From the NCBI RefSeq assembly GCF_001295845.1, contig NZ_LJIC01000018.1, positions 40,180-104,179 of the forward strand: 64,000 nt of DNA, in the 5' to 3' direction. The position numbers were made by a program, and so were the translations under genes. The notes under the pieces were generated by a model. It ran no database searches, was not told where the DNA came from, and saw only the letters and a program-made list of their open reading frames with translations. How positions within the stretch are numbered: the stretch's first letter is position 1; every line of letters starts with the position of its first letter. Positions 52,337 to 61,175 of this stretch are shown piece after piece. The DNA is from Rhodopseudomonas sp. AAP120 (lineage in GTDB: Bacteria > Pseudomonadota > Alphaproteobacteria > Rhizobiales > Xanthobacteraceae).

Positions 52337-52612
52337 ATGAGAATCACCTGCCCGTATTGCGGTTCGCGCGATGTCTCCGAGTTCAGCTACATCGGCGACG
52401 CGGCGCCGCAGCGGCCGGACCCGGCCGGCGAGCCAGCCGCGGTCGAGGCGGCGTTCTTCGACTATGTCTATTTGCGCGACAATCCGGCCGGGCCGCATCG
52501 CGGGCTGTGGTATCACGGCTCCGGTTGCCGCAGCTGGCTGGTGGTGATGCGCAACCCGTCGACCCACGAGATCCTCGACGTTACGCTGGCGGCCGCGGAG
52601 GCGCAGCGATGA
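52337..52612 (+). CDS. mgdB: Sarcosine-oxidase delta-type subunit, probable MgdB
   Basis: A 91-aa zinc-binding subunit from ATG 52337, 7 bp after the beta subunit. The CPYCG motif near residue 5 and the WYHGSGCRSW block near 60 supply the Cys/His zinc ligands typical of SoxD. It stabilises the contact between alpha and beta subunits. Its stop overlaps the start of the alpha gene (ATGA), so translation is coupled. Confidence 0.85.
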   Translation: MRITCPYCGSRDVSEFSYIGDAAPQRPDPAGEPAAVEAAFFDYVYLRDNPAGPHRGLWYHGSGCRSWLVVMRNPSTHEILDVTLAAAEAQR

Positions 52613-55572
52613 GCATGCCCTCTCGTCTCAGCGGTGGCCTGATCGACCGCAGCAAGCCGTTGCGCTTCAGCTTCGACGGCAAGCCGATGACCGGCTACGC
52701 CGGCGACACGCTGGCGTCGGCACTGGTCGCCAATGGCACGCGTCTGGTCGGCCGCTCGTTCAAGTATCACCGGCCGCGCGGCATCTTCACCGCCGGCCCG
52801 GAGGAGCCGAACGCGCTGGTCGAACTGCGGAGCGGCGCGCGGCGCGAGCCGAACACCAAGGCGACCACGGTCGAGCTGTATGACGGCCTCGAGGCGCACA
52901 GCCAGAACCGCTGGCCATCGCTGGCGCTCGACCTGCGCGCGGTGCATCAGCTCGCCTCGCCGCTGATCGCCGCGGGCTTCTACTACAAGACCTTCATGTG
53001 GCCGGCGTCGTTCTGGGAGAAGCTGTACGAGCCCATGATCCGCCGCTCCGCCGGTCTCGGCAGCCTGAGCGGCGAGGCTGATCCGGATAGTTATGAGAAA
53101 GCGACGGCGTTCTGTGATCTGCTGATCGTCGGCGCCGGGCCTGCGGGGCTTGCGGCTGCGCTCGCCGCTGGCCGTTCCGGCGCGCGGGTCATCCTGGTCG
53201 AAGAGGATTTCCGGCTGGGCGGCCGGCTGCTGTCGGAGGTGTGCGAGATCGACGGCGGCTCTGGCGCGGACTGGGCTCAGCAGGCTGAAGCCGAGCTCGC
53301 GTCGCTCGGCAACGTCCGCGTTCTGCGCCGCGCCAGCGTGTTCGGAATCTATGACGACGAGGTCGGCGTGCTGGAGCGCGTCGCCGATCATCTGCCGGTG
53401 CCGCCGGCGTCCACGCCGCGACAGCGATTGTGGAAGATCGTGCCGCGTGAGACGCTGCTGGCGACCGGTGCGATCGAGCGGCCGATCGTATTCGGCGGCA
53501 ACGATCGCCCCGGTGTGATGCTGGCCTCCGCGGCGCGGACTTACGTCAATCGCTTCGCCGCGGCGCCGGGTCAGCGCGCGGTGGTGTTCACCTCGAGCGA
53601 CGACGGCTGGCGCAGCGTCGCGGACCTCGCGCGTGCCGGCGTCGGCATAGCCGCGGTGGTCGATCCACGCCGCGAGGTCGCTGCTTCGATCCGCGACCTG
53701 GCCGGCAGCGTGCCGGTGCATCTCGGCGCCAGCGTCACCGATGCGATCGGTGGCCAACGGTTGCGCGCCGTCGAGATCGTCGGCGCGGACGGCGAGCGTC
53801 AGAAATTCGAGGCCGATCTGCTGGCCGTCTCCGGCGGCTGGAATCCGAATATCGCCCTCGCTACTCATCTCGGCGGCAAGGGTGAGTGGCGTGACGATCT
53901 GTCGGCGTTCGTCGCTGCCGGCGTGCCGAAGGGCATGACGTTAGCGGGCGCGGCGGCCGGACGCCTCACGACGGCGCAGGCGCTGGAGGATGGCGCGCGC
54001 TGGGGCGTCGAAGCCGCGAGCCGCTGTGGTCACAGCAGCGGCAGTCCGCCGAGTTATCGGGCGAGTGACGAAGCTTTCGCAGTATCGCCGCTGTGGCAGG
54101 TCGCCGGAGCGCGGAGCAAGGCGTTCGTCGATCTGCAGAACGACGTCACCGCCGAGGACATCGCGATCTCGGCGCGCGAGGGGTTTCGCTCGGTCGAGCA
54201 TCTGAAGCGCTACACCACGCTCGGCATGGCGACCGACCAGGGCAAGACCTCCAACGTCAACGGCTTGGCGATGATGGCGGCGCTGACCGGCCGTGATATC
54301 GCCGCGACCGGCACGACGCGGGCGCGGCCGCCGCAGGTGCCGGTGGCGATCGCGGCGTTCGGCGGTCTCAGCGTCGGCAAGCACTTCAAGCCGACGCGGC
54401 TCACTGCCAGCCACGACTGGGCGATCGAGCAGGGCGCGACCTTTGTCGAGACCGGGCAGTGGCTGCGCGCGCAGTGGTTCGCCAAGCCCGGCGAGACCGA
54501 CTGGCTGCAGAGCGTGGTGCGCGAAGTGAACGCGGTGCGCAGCGCCGTCGGCATCTGCGATGTGTCCACGCTCGGTAAGATCGCGCTGTGCGGCGCCGAT
54601 GTCGGCACGTTCCTCGATCGGGTCTACATCAATACGTTCTCGACGCTGCCGGTCGGCAAGGTGCGCTACGGCGTGATGCTGCGCGAAGACGGTTTCGTGA
54701 TGGACGACGGCACCACCGCGCGACTGGCGGATGATCACTACGTGATGTCGACCACCACGGCGAACGCCGTGAAGGTGATGCAGCATCTCGAATTCTGCCA
54801 TCAGGTGCTGTGGCCCGAACTCGACGTGCAGATGGTGTCGGTCACCGAGCAATGGGCCCAGGTATCGGTCGCCGGCCCGCAGGCGCGTGCGCTGCTGCAG
54901 AAGCTGTTCGGCGACAGCGCCGACCTGTCCGACGCGGCGTTTCCTTACATGGCCTGCGGCGAGTACCAGCTCGGTAACGTGCCGGCGCGACTGTTCCGAA
55001 TCTCGTTCTCGGGCGAACTCGCTTACGAGATCGCGGTGCCGGCGAACTATGGCGACGCGCTGATGCGCGCGCTGATGGCGGCGGGTGCGGGGCTCGGCGT
55101 CGTGCCCTACGGCACCGAGGCGCTCGGCGTCATGCGCATCGAGAAGGGCCACGCCGCCGGTAATGAGCTCAGCGGCCAGACCGTCGCGCGCGATCTCGGC
55201 CTCGGCCGAATGATGTCGACCAAGAAGGATTTCGTCGGGCGGGTGATGGCCGGCCGGCCGGCGCTGATCGACCCACAGCGTCCGACGCTGATCGGCCTGC
55301 GCCCGGTCGATCGCGCGACGCGGCTGCGCAACGGCGCGCATCTGTTCGCGCCGGGCGTCACGCCGTCGCCGGAGACCGATCAGGGCTACATCACCTCGTC
55401 GGCTTTCAGCCCATCGCTGGGCCACTGGATCGCACTGGCGCTGCTGGCGCGCGGGCCGGAGCGCATCGGTGAACGCATCCGCATCTACGATCCGATCCGC
55501 AGCGAAGACTACGAGGCCGAGATCGTGTCGCCGGTGTTCGTCGATCCCGAGGGAGGGCGGCTGCGTGGTTGA
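52609..55572 (+). CDS. mgdC: Sarcosine-oxidase alpha-type subunit, probable MgdC
   Basis: A 987-aa protein (family about 965-1000). Residues 10-100 form a ferredoxin-like fold without cluster (LRFSFDGKPMTGYAGDTLAS, KYHRPRGIFTAGPEEPN). Residues about 165-430 are the NAD-binding/FAD-type domain (DLLIVGAGPAGLAAALAAG near 166). The C-terminal 380 residues are a GcvT-type aminomethyltransferase domain that binds tetrahydrofolate (KVRYGVMLREDGFVMDDGTT, GELAYEIAVPANYGDAL). This half collects formaldehyde from the beta subunit as methylene-tetrahydrofolate. It overlaps both neighbours, by 4 bp with mgdB and 8 bp with mgdD. Confidence 0.88.
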   Translation: MSMPSRLSGGLIDRSKPLRFSFDGKPMTGYAGDTLASALVANGTRLVGRSFKYHRPRGIFTAGPEEPNALVELRSGARREPNTKATTVELYDGLEAHSQNRWPSLALDLRAVHQLASPLIAAGFYYKTFMWPASFWEKLYEPMIRRSAGLGSLSGEADPDSYEKATAFCDLLIVGAGPAGLAAALAAGRSGARVILVEEDFRLGGRLLSEVCEIDGGSGADWAQQAEAELASLGNVRVLRRASVFGIYDDEVGVLERVADHLPVPPASTPRQRLWKIVPRETLLATGAIERPIVFGGNDRPGVMLASAARTYVNRFAAAPGQRAVVFTSSDDGWRSVADLARAGVGIAAVVDPRREVAASIRDLAGSVPVHLGASVTDAIGGQRLRAVEIVGADGERQKFEADLLAVSGGWNPNIALATHLGGKGEWRDDLSAFVAAGVPKGMTLAGAAAGRLTTAQALEDGARWGVEAASRCGHSSGSPPSYRASDEAFAVSPLWQVAGARSKAFVDLQNDVTAEDIAISAREGFRSVEHLKRYTTLGMATDQGKTSNVNGLAMMAALTGRDIAATGTTRARPPQVPVAIAAFGGLSVGKHFKPTRLTASHDWAIEQGATFVETGQWLRAQWFAKPGETDWLQSVVREVNAVRSAVGICDVSTLGKIALCGADVGTFLDRVYINTFSTLPVGKVRYGVMLREDGFVMDDGTTARLADDHYVMSTTTANAVKVMQHLEFCHQVLWPELDVQMVSVTEQWAQVSVAGPQARALLQKLFGDSADLSDAAFPYMACGEYQLGNVPARLFRISFSGELAYEIAVPANYGDALMRALMAAGAGLGVVPYGTEALGVMRIEKGHAAGNELSGQTVARDLGLGRMMSTKKDFVGRVMAGRPALIDPQRPTLIGLRPVDRATRLRNGAHLFAPGVTPSPETDQGYITSSAFSPSLGHWIALALLARGPERIGERIRIYDPIRSEDYEAEIVSPVFVDPEGGRLRG

Positions 55573-56146
55573 GTTGATGGTTCAGAGCCCCTGGCGGGCC
55601 CTCGCTCCGCGCGGCAGCGGCGCTGGCATCGTCGCGACGCCGATCGAGCGCCCCGGCATCGCGACCGTGATGGCGCGCAAGGGCCGGTTCGCCGAACTAA
55701 TTGCGCGCGTGCAGGCCGATTACGGCGTCGCTTTGGAGGATGCCCCAAAACGTGTCGCCGGCGAGCGCGCGTCCTTTATCGGCATCGGCCCGGGCAAATG
55801 GCTGGCGGTTTCGCAACGGCCGGAGACCGGCTTCGTGGCGGTGCTCGCCGCACAACTCGACGGACTCGCCTCGGTGGTCGAGCAGTCCGACGGGCTTGCG
55901 ATGCTGCATCTGTCCGGCCCTGATTTGCCGGCTGTGCTGGAGAAGGGCTTTCAGATTGATTGCGCGGCCTTGGGCGCGAACGGCGCCGCGGTCACCAGCG
56001 TGCATCATGTCGGCGCGACCATTTGGGCCACCGGCGACGGCGGTGTGGCGATCGCGGTCGCGCGCAGTCTGGTCGGTGGTCTGCTGCATTGGCTCGAAGC
56101 GTCCGCGGCCGTGCACGGCCTCGCGGTGACGCCCGAGCGCGGCTGA
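55565..56146 (+). CDS. mgdD: Sarcosine-oxidase gamma-type subunit, probable MgdD
   Basis: A 193-aa protein. The GTG at 55565 with GGAGGG 7 nt upstream fits better than an ATG four codons later; the frame further upstream overlaps the alpha gene. The sequence matches SoxG in plan: GERASFIGIGPGKWLAVSQR near 70-90 and MLHLSGPDLPAVLEKGFQID near 120-140, with HVGATIWATGDGG near 160. Like GcvT fragments it caps the folate site of the alpha subunit. It completes the four-subunit enzyme; purU follows after 66 bp. Confidence 0.82.
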   Translation: MVELMVQSPWRALAPRGSGAGIVATPIERPGIATVMARKGRFAELIARVQADYGVALEDAPKRVAGERASFIGIGPGKWLAVSQRPETGFVAVLAAQLDGLASVVEQSDGLAMLHLSGPDLPAVLEKGFQIDCAALGANGAAVTSVHHVGATIWATGDGGVAIAVARSLVGGLLHWLEASAAVHGLAVTPERG

Positions 56147-56212
56147 CGCCTCTCACTTGTCCTGACGTCCGACACGGCGCGGATGACCCGCGCCTTTTCC
56201 ATGGAGTCTGCC

Positions 56213-57076
56213 ATGCCCCACACCAATGTCGTGCTGTCGTTGTCCTGCCGCGATCAGCCGGGCATCGTCGCGGCCGTTGCCAAGACGCTGTTCGACGCCG
56301 GCTGCAATGTCGTCGAGGCGCATCAGTTCAACGATGCCGAGACGAATCTGTTTTTCATGCGGACGCGCTTCGCGATCCTGAAGCCGGGCGGCAGTATCGA
56401 GGCGCTGAAGGCGGAGTTCGAAGCCGTCGCCAACGACCTCGGCCTGACCTGGACGATGCGCAGCCTCAAGGAGAAGCAGCGGGTCATGATCCTTGTCTCG
56501 AAGTTCGATCATTGCCTCGCCGATCTGCTGTATCGCTGGCGCACCGGCGAGATCGATATGGATATCGTCGGCATCATCGCCAACCATCCGCGCGAGACCT
56601 ACGCGCATCTCGACCTCGACGGCATCCCGTTTCACTATCTGCCGGTCACCAAGGCGACCAAGATGGAGCAGGAGGCTCAGGTCTGGGAGCTGATCCGCGC
56701 CGCGAACACCGACCTCGTGGTGCTGGCGCGCTACATGCAGGTGCTGTCGGACGGCTTGTGTGCCAAGCTGGCCGGACGCTGCATCAACATCCACCACTCG
56801 TTCCTGCCCGGCTTCAAGGGCGCGCGGCCGTATCACCAGGCGTTCGCGCGCGGCGTCAAGCTGATCGGCGCCACCGCGCACTACGTCACGCCGGATCTCG
56901 ACGAAGGTCCGATCATCGAACAGGACGTCGAGCGCATCAGCCACCACAACACGGTCGAGGATCTGGTCCGCAAGGGCCGGGAAATCGAGCGCCGCGTGCT
57001 CGCCCGCGCCATCACCTGGCATCTCGACGGCCGCGTCATCATGAACGGCTCGAAGACGGTGGTGTTCAAGGATTGA
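56213..57076 (+). CDS. purU: Formyltetrahydrofolate deformylase
   Basis: A 287-aa protein from ATG 56213 (GGAG upstream). Residues 1-80 are an ACT-type domain (LSCRDQPGIVAAVAKTLFDAGC) and 88-285 a formyltransferase fold with RYMQVLSDG near 182, NIHHSFLPGFKGARPYHQA near 201-219, GATAHYVTPDLDEGPIIEQ near 228-246. The Asn-His-Asp catalytic set of PurU is present. It hydrolyses 10-formyl-tetrahydrofolate to formate and free tetrahydrofolate. Behind an enzyme that loads methyl carbon onto tetrahydrofolate it recycles the folate pool, a common pairing with soxBDAG and mgdABCD operons. Confidence 0.92.
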   Translation: MPHTNVVLSLSCRDQPGIVAAVAKTLFDAGCNVVEAHQFNDAETNLFFMRTRFAILKPGGSIEALKAEFEAVANDLGLTWTMRSLKEKQRVMILVSKFDHCLADLLYRWRTGEIDMDIVGIIANHPRETYAHLDLDGIPFHYLPVTKATKMEQEAQVWELIRAANTDLVVLARYMQVLSDGLCAKLAGRCINIHHSFLPGFKGARPYHQAFARGVKLIGATAHYVTPDLDEGPIIEQDVERISHHNTVEDLVRKGREIERRVLARAITWHLDGRVIMNGSKTVVFKD

Positions 57077-57098
57077 GGGAACAGGCATTCGCCGCTCG

Positions 57099-57212
57099 CG
57101 TCATTGCGAGGAGCGAAGCGACGAAGCAATCCAGACCGGTGTGCGGAGCTGGATTGCTTCGCGGAGCCTGTCATCGGGCGGCGCTTTGCGCCGACCCGTT
57201 GGCTCGCAATGA
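57099..57212. repeat. Dispersed palindromic repeat, copy 6
   Basis: CGTCATTGCGAGGAGCGAAG, inner arms AGCAATCCAG and GGATTGCTTCG, then GCGGAGCCTGTCATCGGGCG and CTCGCAATGAGG. Its right part shares the extra module of copy 3 in opposite order; the final arm has one change (AATGAGG). Confidence 0.9.
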
Positions 57213-57237
57213 GGACCCGTCCCCGGACACGAATAGA

Positions 57238-57267
57238 AAGCCCCGGCTCTGGGCAGAGCCGGGGCTT
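57238..57267. terminator. Bidirectional terminator between purU and the acyl-CoA dehydrogenase gene
   Basis: A perfect 13-bp stem AAGCCCCGGCTCT with AGAGCCGGGGCTT and loop GGGC. It ends 24 bp before the stop codon of the convergent dehydrogenase gene, so it can end both transcripts. Confidence 0.8.
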
Positions 57268-57291
57268 CCATGAGTAGGCGAAGGGCTGGCG

Positions 57292-58563
57292 TTACAGCGT
57301 CAGCTCATGCCGGCCGACCACCATCCAGTGCACCTCGTCCGGACCGTCGGCGAAGCGGAGGTGGCGGACGTCGGTGTACATCTCGGCCAGCGGGGTCCAC
57401 TGCGAGATGCCGGTGGCACCGTGCATCTGGATCGCCTGGTCGATGATCTTGCAGGCGCGCTCCGGCACCATGGCCTTGACCATGCTGACCCAGACGCGCG
57501 CTTCCTTGTTGCCGAGCACGTCCATCGCCTTGGCGGCCTTCAGCACCATCAGCCGCATCGCTTCGATCTCGCAGCGGGCCTGGGCGATGATCTGCATGTT
57601 GCCGCCGAGATGCGCCAGCTTCTTGCCGAACGCTTCGCGGGTGAGGCCACGCGCCACCATCAGGTCGAGCGCCTTCTCGGCCTTGCCGATGGTGCGCATG
57701 CAGTGGTGGATGCGACCCGGGCCGAGGCGCAGCTGCGAGATCTCGAAGCCGCGGCCTTCACCGAGCAGGATGTTCTCCTTCGGCACCCGCACATTGTTGA
57801 AGCGCATGTGCATGTGGCCGCGCGGCGCGTGGTCGTGGCCGAACACGTGCATCGGGCCGAGCACTTCGACGCCGGGGGTGTCGACGGGCACCAGGATTTG
57901 CGACTGCTGCTTGCTCGGCGCGGCGGTCGGATCGGTCTTGACCATGACGATCATGATCTTGCAGCGCGGATCGCCGAGACCGGAGATGTAGTACTTCTCG
58001 CCGTTGATCACCCACTCGTTGCCGTCGAGCACCGCCGAGGTCGAGACGTTCTTGGCGTCCGATGAGGCGACGTTCGGCTCGGTCATCACATAGGCCGAGC
58101 GGATCTCGCCGTTCAGCAGCGGCTTCAGCCACTTCTCCTTCTGCGCCGGCGTGCCGACGCGCTCCAGCACTTCCATGTTGCCGGTGTCGGGCGCCGAGCA
58201 GTTCATCACTTCGGAGGCGAGCGGCGCCTTGCCGAGTTCGACCGCGATATAGGCGTAGTCGAGATTGCTCAGGCCTTCGCCGGTTTCTGCGTCGGGCAGG
58301 AAGAAGTTCCAGAGGCCTTCTTCTTTGGCCTTAGCCTTGGCCTTGCCGAGCAGATCGAGCTGCTCCTGGGAGAACGACCAGCGGTTCGGATTCTTCGCTT
58401 CCGCGATATCGAACTCGTGCTGCATCGGCTCGACGGTCTCGGCGATGAACTTCTTGACGTGGTCGTACAGCGGCCGGACCTTTTCCGACATCCGCAGATC
58501 ATTCAGTTCGTCTTCCGGCGACAGCGTGTAGGGGGTCTGGCGGGGCACATAGGCCACTTGCAT
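57292..58563 (-). CDS. Acyl-CoA dehydrogenase
   Basis: A 423-aa flavoenzyme of normal length. The N-terminal helical domain is followed by AYVMTEPNVASSDA near residue 155 (FAD and substrate loop) and the C-terminal domain with RLGPGRIHHCMRTIGKAEKA near 280, MHGATGISQWTPLAEMYTDV near 382 and RFADGPDEVHW near 405. The catalytic base is not at the position of the usual medium-chain motif and cannot be assigned. The N-terminus (about 30 residues, YVPRQTPYTLSPEDELNDL) is longer than in short-chain enzymes, as in the ACAD10/11-like group. It is transcribed alone. Confidence 0.88.
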   Translation of the reverse strand: MQVAYVPRQTPYTLSPEDELNDLRMSEKVRPLYDHVKKFIAETVEPMQHEFDIAEAKNPNRWSFSQEQLDLLGKAKAKAKEEGLWNFFLPDAETGEGLSNLDYAYIAVELGKAPLASEVMNCSAPDTGNMEVLERVGTPAQKEKWLKPLLNGEIRSAYVMTEPNVASSDAKNVSTSAVLDGNEWVINGEKYYISGLGDPRCKIMIVMVKTDPTAAPSKQQSQILVPVDTPGVEVLGPMHVFGHDHAPRGHMHMRFNNVRVPKENILLGEGRGFEISQLRLGPGRIHHCMRTIGKAEKALDLMVARGLTREAFGKKLAHLGGNMQIIAQARCEIEAMRLMVLKAAKAMDVLGNKEARVWVSMVKAMVPERACKIIDQAIQMHGATGISQWTPLAEMYTDVRHLRFADGPDEVHWMVVGRHELTL

Positions 58564-58990
58564 CGTATCGTCCTCCCGATGTGATCATCGCGTTGGTCCA
58601 TCCTGGATGGATGGTTGCGGTCCTTTATAGACACGTTCCGGCGGCGTTGTCGAAGGGAACGCGGGCATGACCCTGCGCGCGAGTGTATCTGCTCGCGTTT
58701 AATTCCGCCCGGCGGACTGGGGGAGGCGCGAATCTACAATCGCGCCCGGATTTGAAACCCGTCACCGTTCATCGGGAGAGACATGGTTTCTGATACCCAT
58801 GTAATGCGATACTGAGAAATCAGATTCTAAAACACACCGGTTGCGCTGCTCACAACGAAATTCTACGCGTGCCGCTCGATGTTACAGTTTTCCGACAATC
58901 GATGATCGACCTGTCGGCGACGCGACGCCGCCCGCAGGCGCCGATCACGGCACGCGCTGCGCACGTAGCGCCGGACTGCGAGGACGAACG
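58564..58990. other. Gene-free divergent stretch
   Basis: 427 bp between the acyl-CoA dehydrogenase and racemase genes. An AT-richer part lies at 58780-58860. TCTGAT (58790) and ATCAGA (58818) form a short, widely spaced inverted repeat; no promoter or RNA was recognised with confidence. Confidence 0.4.
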
Positions 58991-59713
58991 ATGAAGACGA
59001 TTGGCCTGATCGGCGGCATGAGCTGGGAAAGCACGGCGGTGTATTATCGCCGGCTCAACGAACAGGTGCGCACGCTGTGCGGCGGGCTGCACTCCGCCGA
59101 GATGCTGATGCGCTCGGTCGATTTCGAATCCATCGTCGCGATGCAGACGTCGGGCGACTGGGACGGCGCCACGCGCGTGCTGCAGAAGATCGCGCGCGAC
59201 CTCGAGGCTGCCGGTGCCGACTGCGTGCTGATTTGCACAAATACGATGCATAAGCTCGCCGACGCGGTGCAGAGCGCCATCGATATTCCGCTGCTCAACA
59301 TTATCGACATCTGCGCCCACGAGCTGAAGGCGGCCGGCGCGCGCAAGCCGCTGCTGCTGGCGACGCGCTACACGATGGAGCACGACTTCTATCGCGAGCG
59401 GATGATCCGCCGCCACGGCCTCACGCCGATCGTCCCCGAGGCGGAGGACCGCACCGCGGTGCACGACATCATCTTTTCGGAACTGTGCTGCGGCATCATT
59501 CGCGAGACGTCGCGGCAGCGCTACATGGAGACGATCGCGCGGGGCCGCGCCGCCGGCGCCGACAGCGTGATTCTCGGCTGCACCGAGATCGGCCTCTTGA
59601 TCCAGCCCGAGAACATTGATTTACCCGCCTACGACTCGACGCTGCTGCATGCCGATGCGGCGGTCGACTTCGCCCTTGGCAGCGGCCCGCTCGGCCGCGC
59701 CGACGCAGCCTAA
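58991..59713 (+). CDS. Aspartate/glutamate racemase family protein
   Basis: A 240-aa protein from ATG 58991 with GAGGA 6 nt upstream. It opens MKTIGLIGGMSWEST, typical of aspartate racemases, with the first catalytic cysteine in LICTNTMHKLAD near residue 82 and the second in VILGCTEIGLL near 196. The pair performs cofactor-independent racemisation of aspartate, glutamate or a related acid. It is followed by an oxidoreductase gene after 15 bp and may be the first gene of that operon. Confidence 0.88.
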   Translation: MKTIGLIGGMSWESTAVYYRRLNEQVRTLCGGLHSAEMLMRSVDFESIVAMQTSGDWDGATRVLQKIARDLEAAGADCVLICTNTMHKLADAVQSAIDIPLLNIIDICAHELKAAGARKPLLLATRYTMEHDFYRERMIRRHGLTPIVPEAEDRTAVHDIIFSELCCGIIRETSRQRYMETIARGRAAGADSVILGCTEIGLLIQPENIDLPAYDSTLLHADAAVDFALGSGPLGRADAA

Positions 59714-59728
59714 GGAGAATAACAAGAC

Positions 59729-60748
59729 ATGCGCGCGATGGTCCTGCGGGAGCACGGGGGGCTCGACAAGCTCTCGTTCGACTCGAACTTTCCCGATCCC
59801 GAGATCGGCCCCGGTGATGTGCTGCTGCGCGTTCGCGCGACGTCGCTCAACTATCACGACATCTTCACGCGCCGCGGCATGCCGGGCATCAAGATCCCGC
59901 TGCCGGTGATCATGGGACTCGATGTCGCAGGCGAGATCGTCAAGGTCGGCGACGGCGTCGAGGGCTGGAAGGCCGGCGATCGCGTGCTGGTCGATCCGCT
60001 CAACCGCGTCGAAGGCGGGCTGATGGGCGAGACCATGAATGGCGGCCTTGCCGAGCTGTGCAAGGCGCGCGCGCATCAGCTGCTGCGCATCCCGGATAAC
60101 GTCAGCTTCGAGCAGGCAGCGGCGCTGCCGGTCGCTTACGGCACCGCGCATCGCATGATGACCACCAACGGCCAGGTCAAGGCCGGCGAGAAGGTGCTGA
60201 TCCTCGGCGCCTCTGGCGGCGTCGGCGTGTGCTGCGTGCAGCTCGCCAAGATCGCTGGCGCTTATGTGATCGCCTGCGCGGGCTCGGAAGAGAAGGGCGA
60301 GCGCCTCAAGGAACTCGGCGCCGACGAAGTCATCCTCTACACCCAGGAGGACTTCATGAAGGTGGTGCGCGAGCGGCATGGCCGGCCGGCGCGGGTCGGC
60401 GGCGGCTCGTCTGTCAATGGCGGCGTCGACGTCGTGGTGAACTTCACCGGCGGCGACACCTGGGTGAAGTCGCTGCGCACGCTCAAGCTCGGCGGCCGCA
60501 TCCTGACCTGCGGCGCGACCGCGGGCTACGATCCGGCCGAGGATCTGCGCGTGATCTGGACGTTCGAATTGCAGGTCCGCGGCTCCAACGGTTGGGAGCG
60601 CGAGGATCTGGAAAAGCTGTTCGATCTGGTGTCGAGCGGCAAGCTCACCGCGCGGATCGACAAGGCGTTCCCGCTCGAGCAGGCCGCCGATGCGTTGCGG
60701 ATGCTCGACGAGCGCACCGTGATCGGCAAGGTGGTGGTGACGCCATGA
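59729..60748 (+). CDS. Medium-chain dehydrogenase/reductase (quinone oxidoreductase / alcohol dehydrogenase type)
   Basis: A 339-aa protein. The GroES-like half has TSLNYHDIFTRRGMPG near residue 37 and IMGLDVAGEIVKVGDG near 58; the NAD(P) half has GASGGVGVCCVQLAKI near 155. The structural-zinc cysteine cluster is absent, while the DPLNRVEGGL insert is of the zinc-ADH-like group. The substrate is probably an alkenal, enoyl or quinone compound. Its stop overlaps the start of the thioesterase gene by 4 bp (ATGA). Confidence 0.85.
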   Translation: MRAMVLREHGGLDKLSFDSNFPDPEIGPGDVLLRVRATSLNYHDIFTRRGMPGIKIPLPVIMGLDVAGEIVKVGDGVEGWKAGDRVLVDPLNRVEGGLMGETMNGGLAELCKARAHQLLRIPDNVSFEQAAALPVAYGTAHRMMTTNGQVKAGEKVLILGASGGVGVCCVQLAKIAGAYVIACAGSEEKGERLKELGADEVILYTQEDFMKVVRERHGRPARVGGGSSVNGGVDVVVNFTGGDTWVKSLRTLKLGGRILTCGATAGYDPAEDLRVIWTFELQVRGSNGWEREDLEKLFDLVSSGKLTARIDKAFPLEQAADALRMLDERTVIGKVVVTP

Positions 60749-61155
60749 GCGAGCCGCTCTCCGCCGCGCAGATCGAGGCGATGCTGCAGGCATCGCCGTT
60801 CATCTCCTTCCTCGGGCTGACGGTGTCGAGCCTCGACGCCGCCAAGCAGGAAGTTGTGATGCGCGCGCCGATGCGGCCGGAATTCGAGCGCGAGGCGGGC
60901 ACCGGGCAGTGGCACGGCGGCCCGATCGCCTCGATCATCGACACCGTCGGCGACTACGCGCTGGTGATGTTCGTCGGCCGCGGCCTGCCGACCATCAATT
61001 TCCGCGTCGATTATTTCCGCCCGGCGATCAACACCGCGCTGATCTCGACCGGCCGCGTGCGCCGGCTCGGCCGCACCGTCGGCGTTGCCGATGTCGACGT
61101 GCACGACGAGAAGGGCGCGCTGCTCGCCATCGGGCGCGCCACTTACGCCATCTAG
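60745..61155 (+). CDS. PaaI-type hotdog thioesterase
   Basis: A 136-aa protein from ATG 60745, coupled to the upstream oxidoreductase. The block GQWHGGPIASIIDTVGDYAL near residues 50-69 is the active-site helix of PaaI/YbgC-like acyl-CoA thioesterases, and NFRVDYFRPA near 80 is the second conserved strand. It hydrolyses an aromatic or short-chain acyl-CoA, releasing CoA. The SDR gene follows after 20 bp. Confidence 0.88.
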   Translation: MSEPLSAAQIEAMLQASPFISFLGLTVSSLDAAKQEVVMRAPMRPEFEREAGTGQWHGGPIASIIDTVGDYALVMFVGRGLPTINFRVDYFRPAINTALISTGRVRRLGRTVGVADVDVHDEKGALLAIGRATYAI

Positions 61156-61175
61156 AGAGGAAAGGCGCCGCCGCG

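Noticed and set aside
51079..56146. Glycine-cleavage system
   Set aside because: The aminomethyltransferase-like part is fused to a dehydrogenase domain and accompanied by beta, delta and gamma subunits; gcvH and gcvP are absent.
11638..57212. Repeated palindromes as a possible CRISPR or transposon end
   Set aside because: Copies are single, kilobases apart, palindromic inside and without spacers, cas genes or a transposase.
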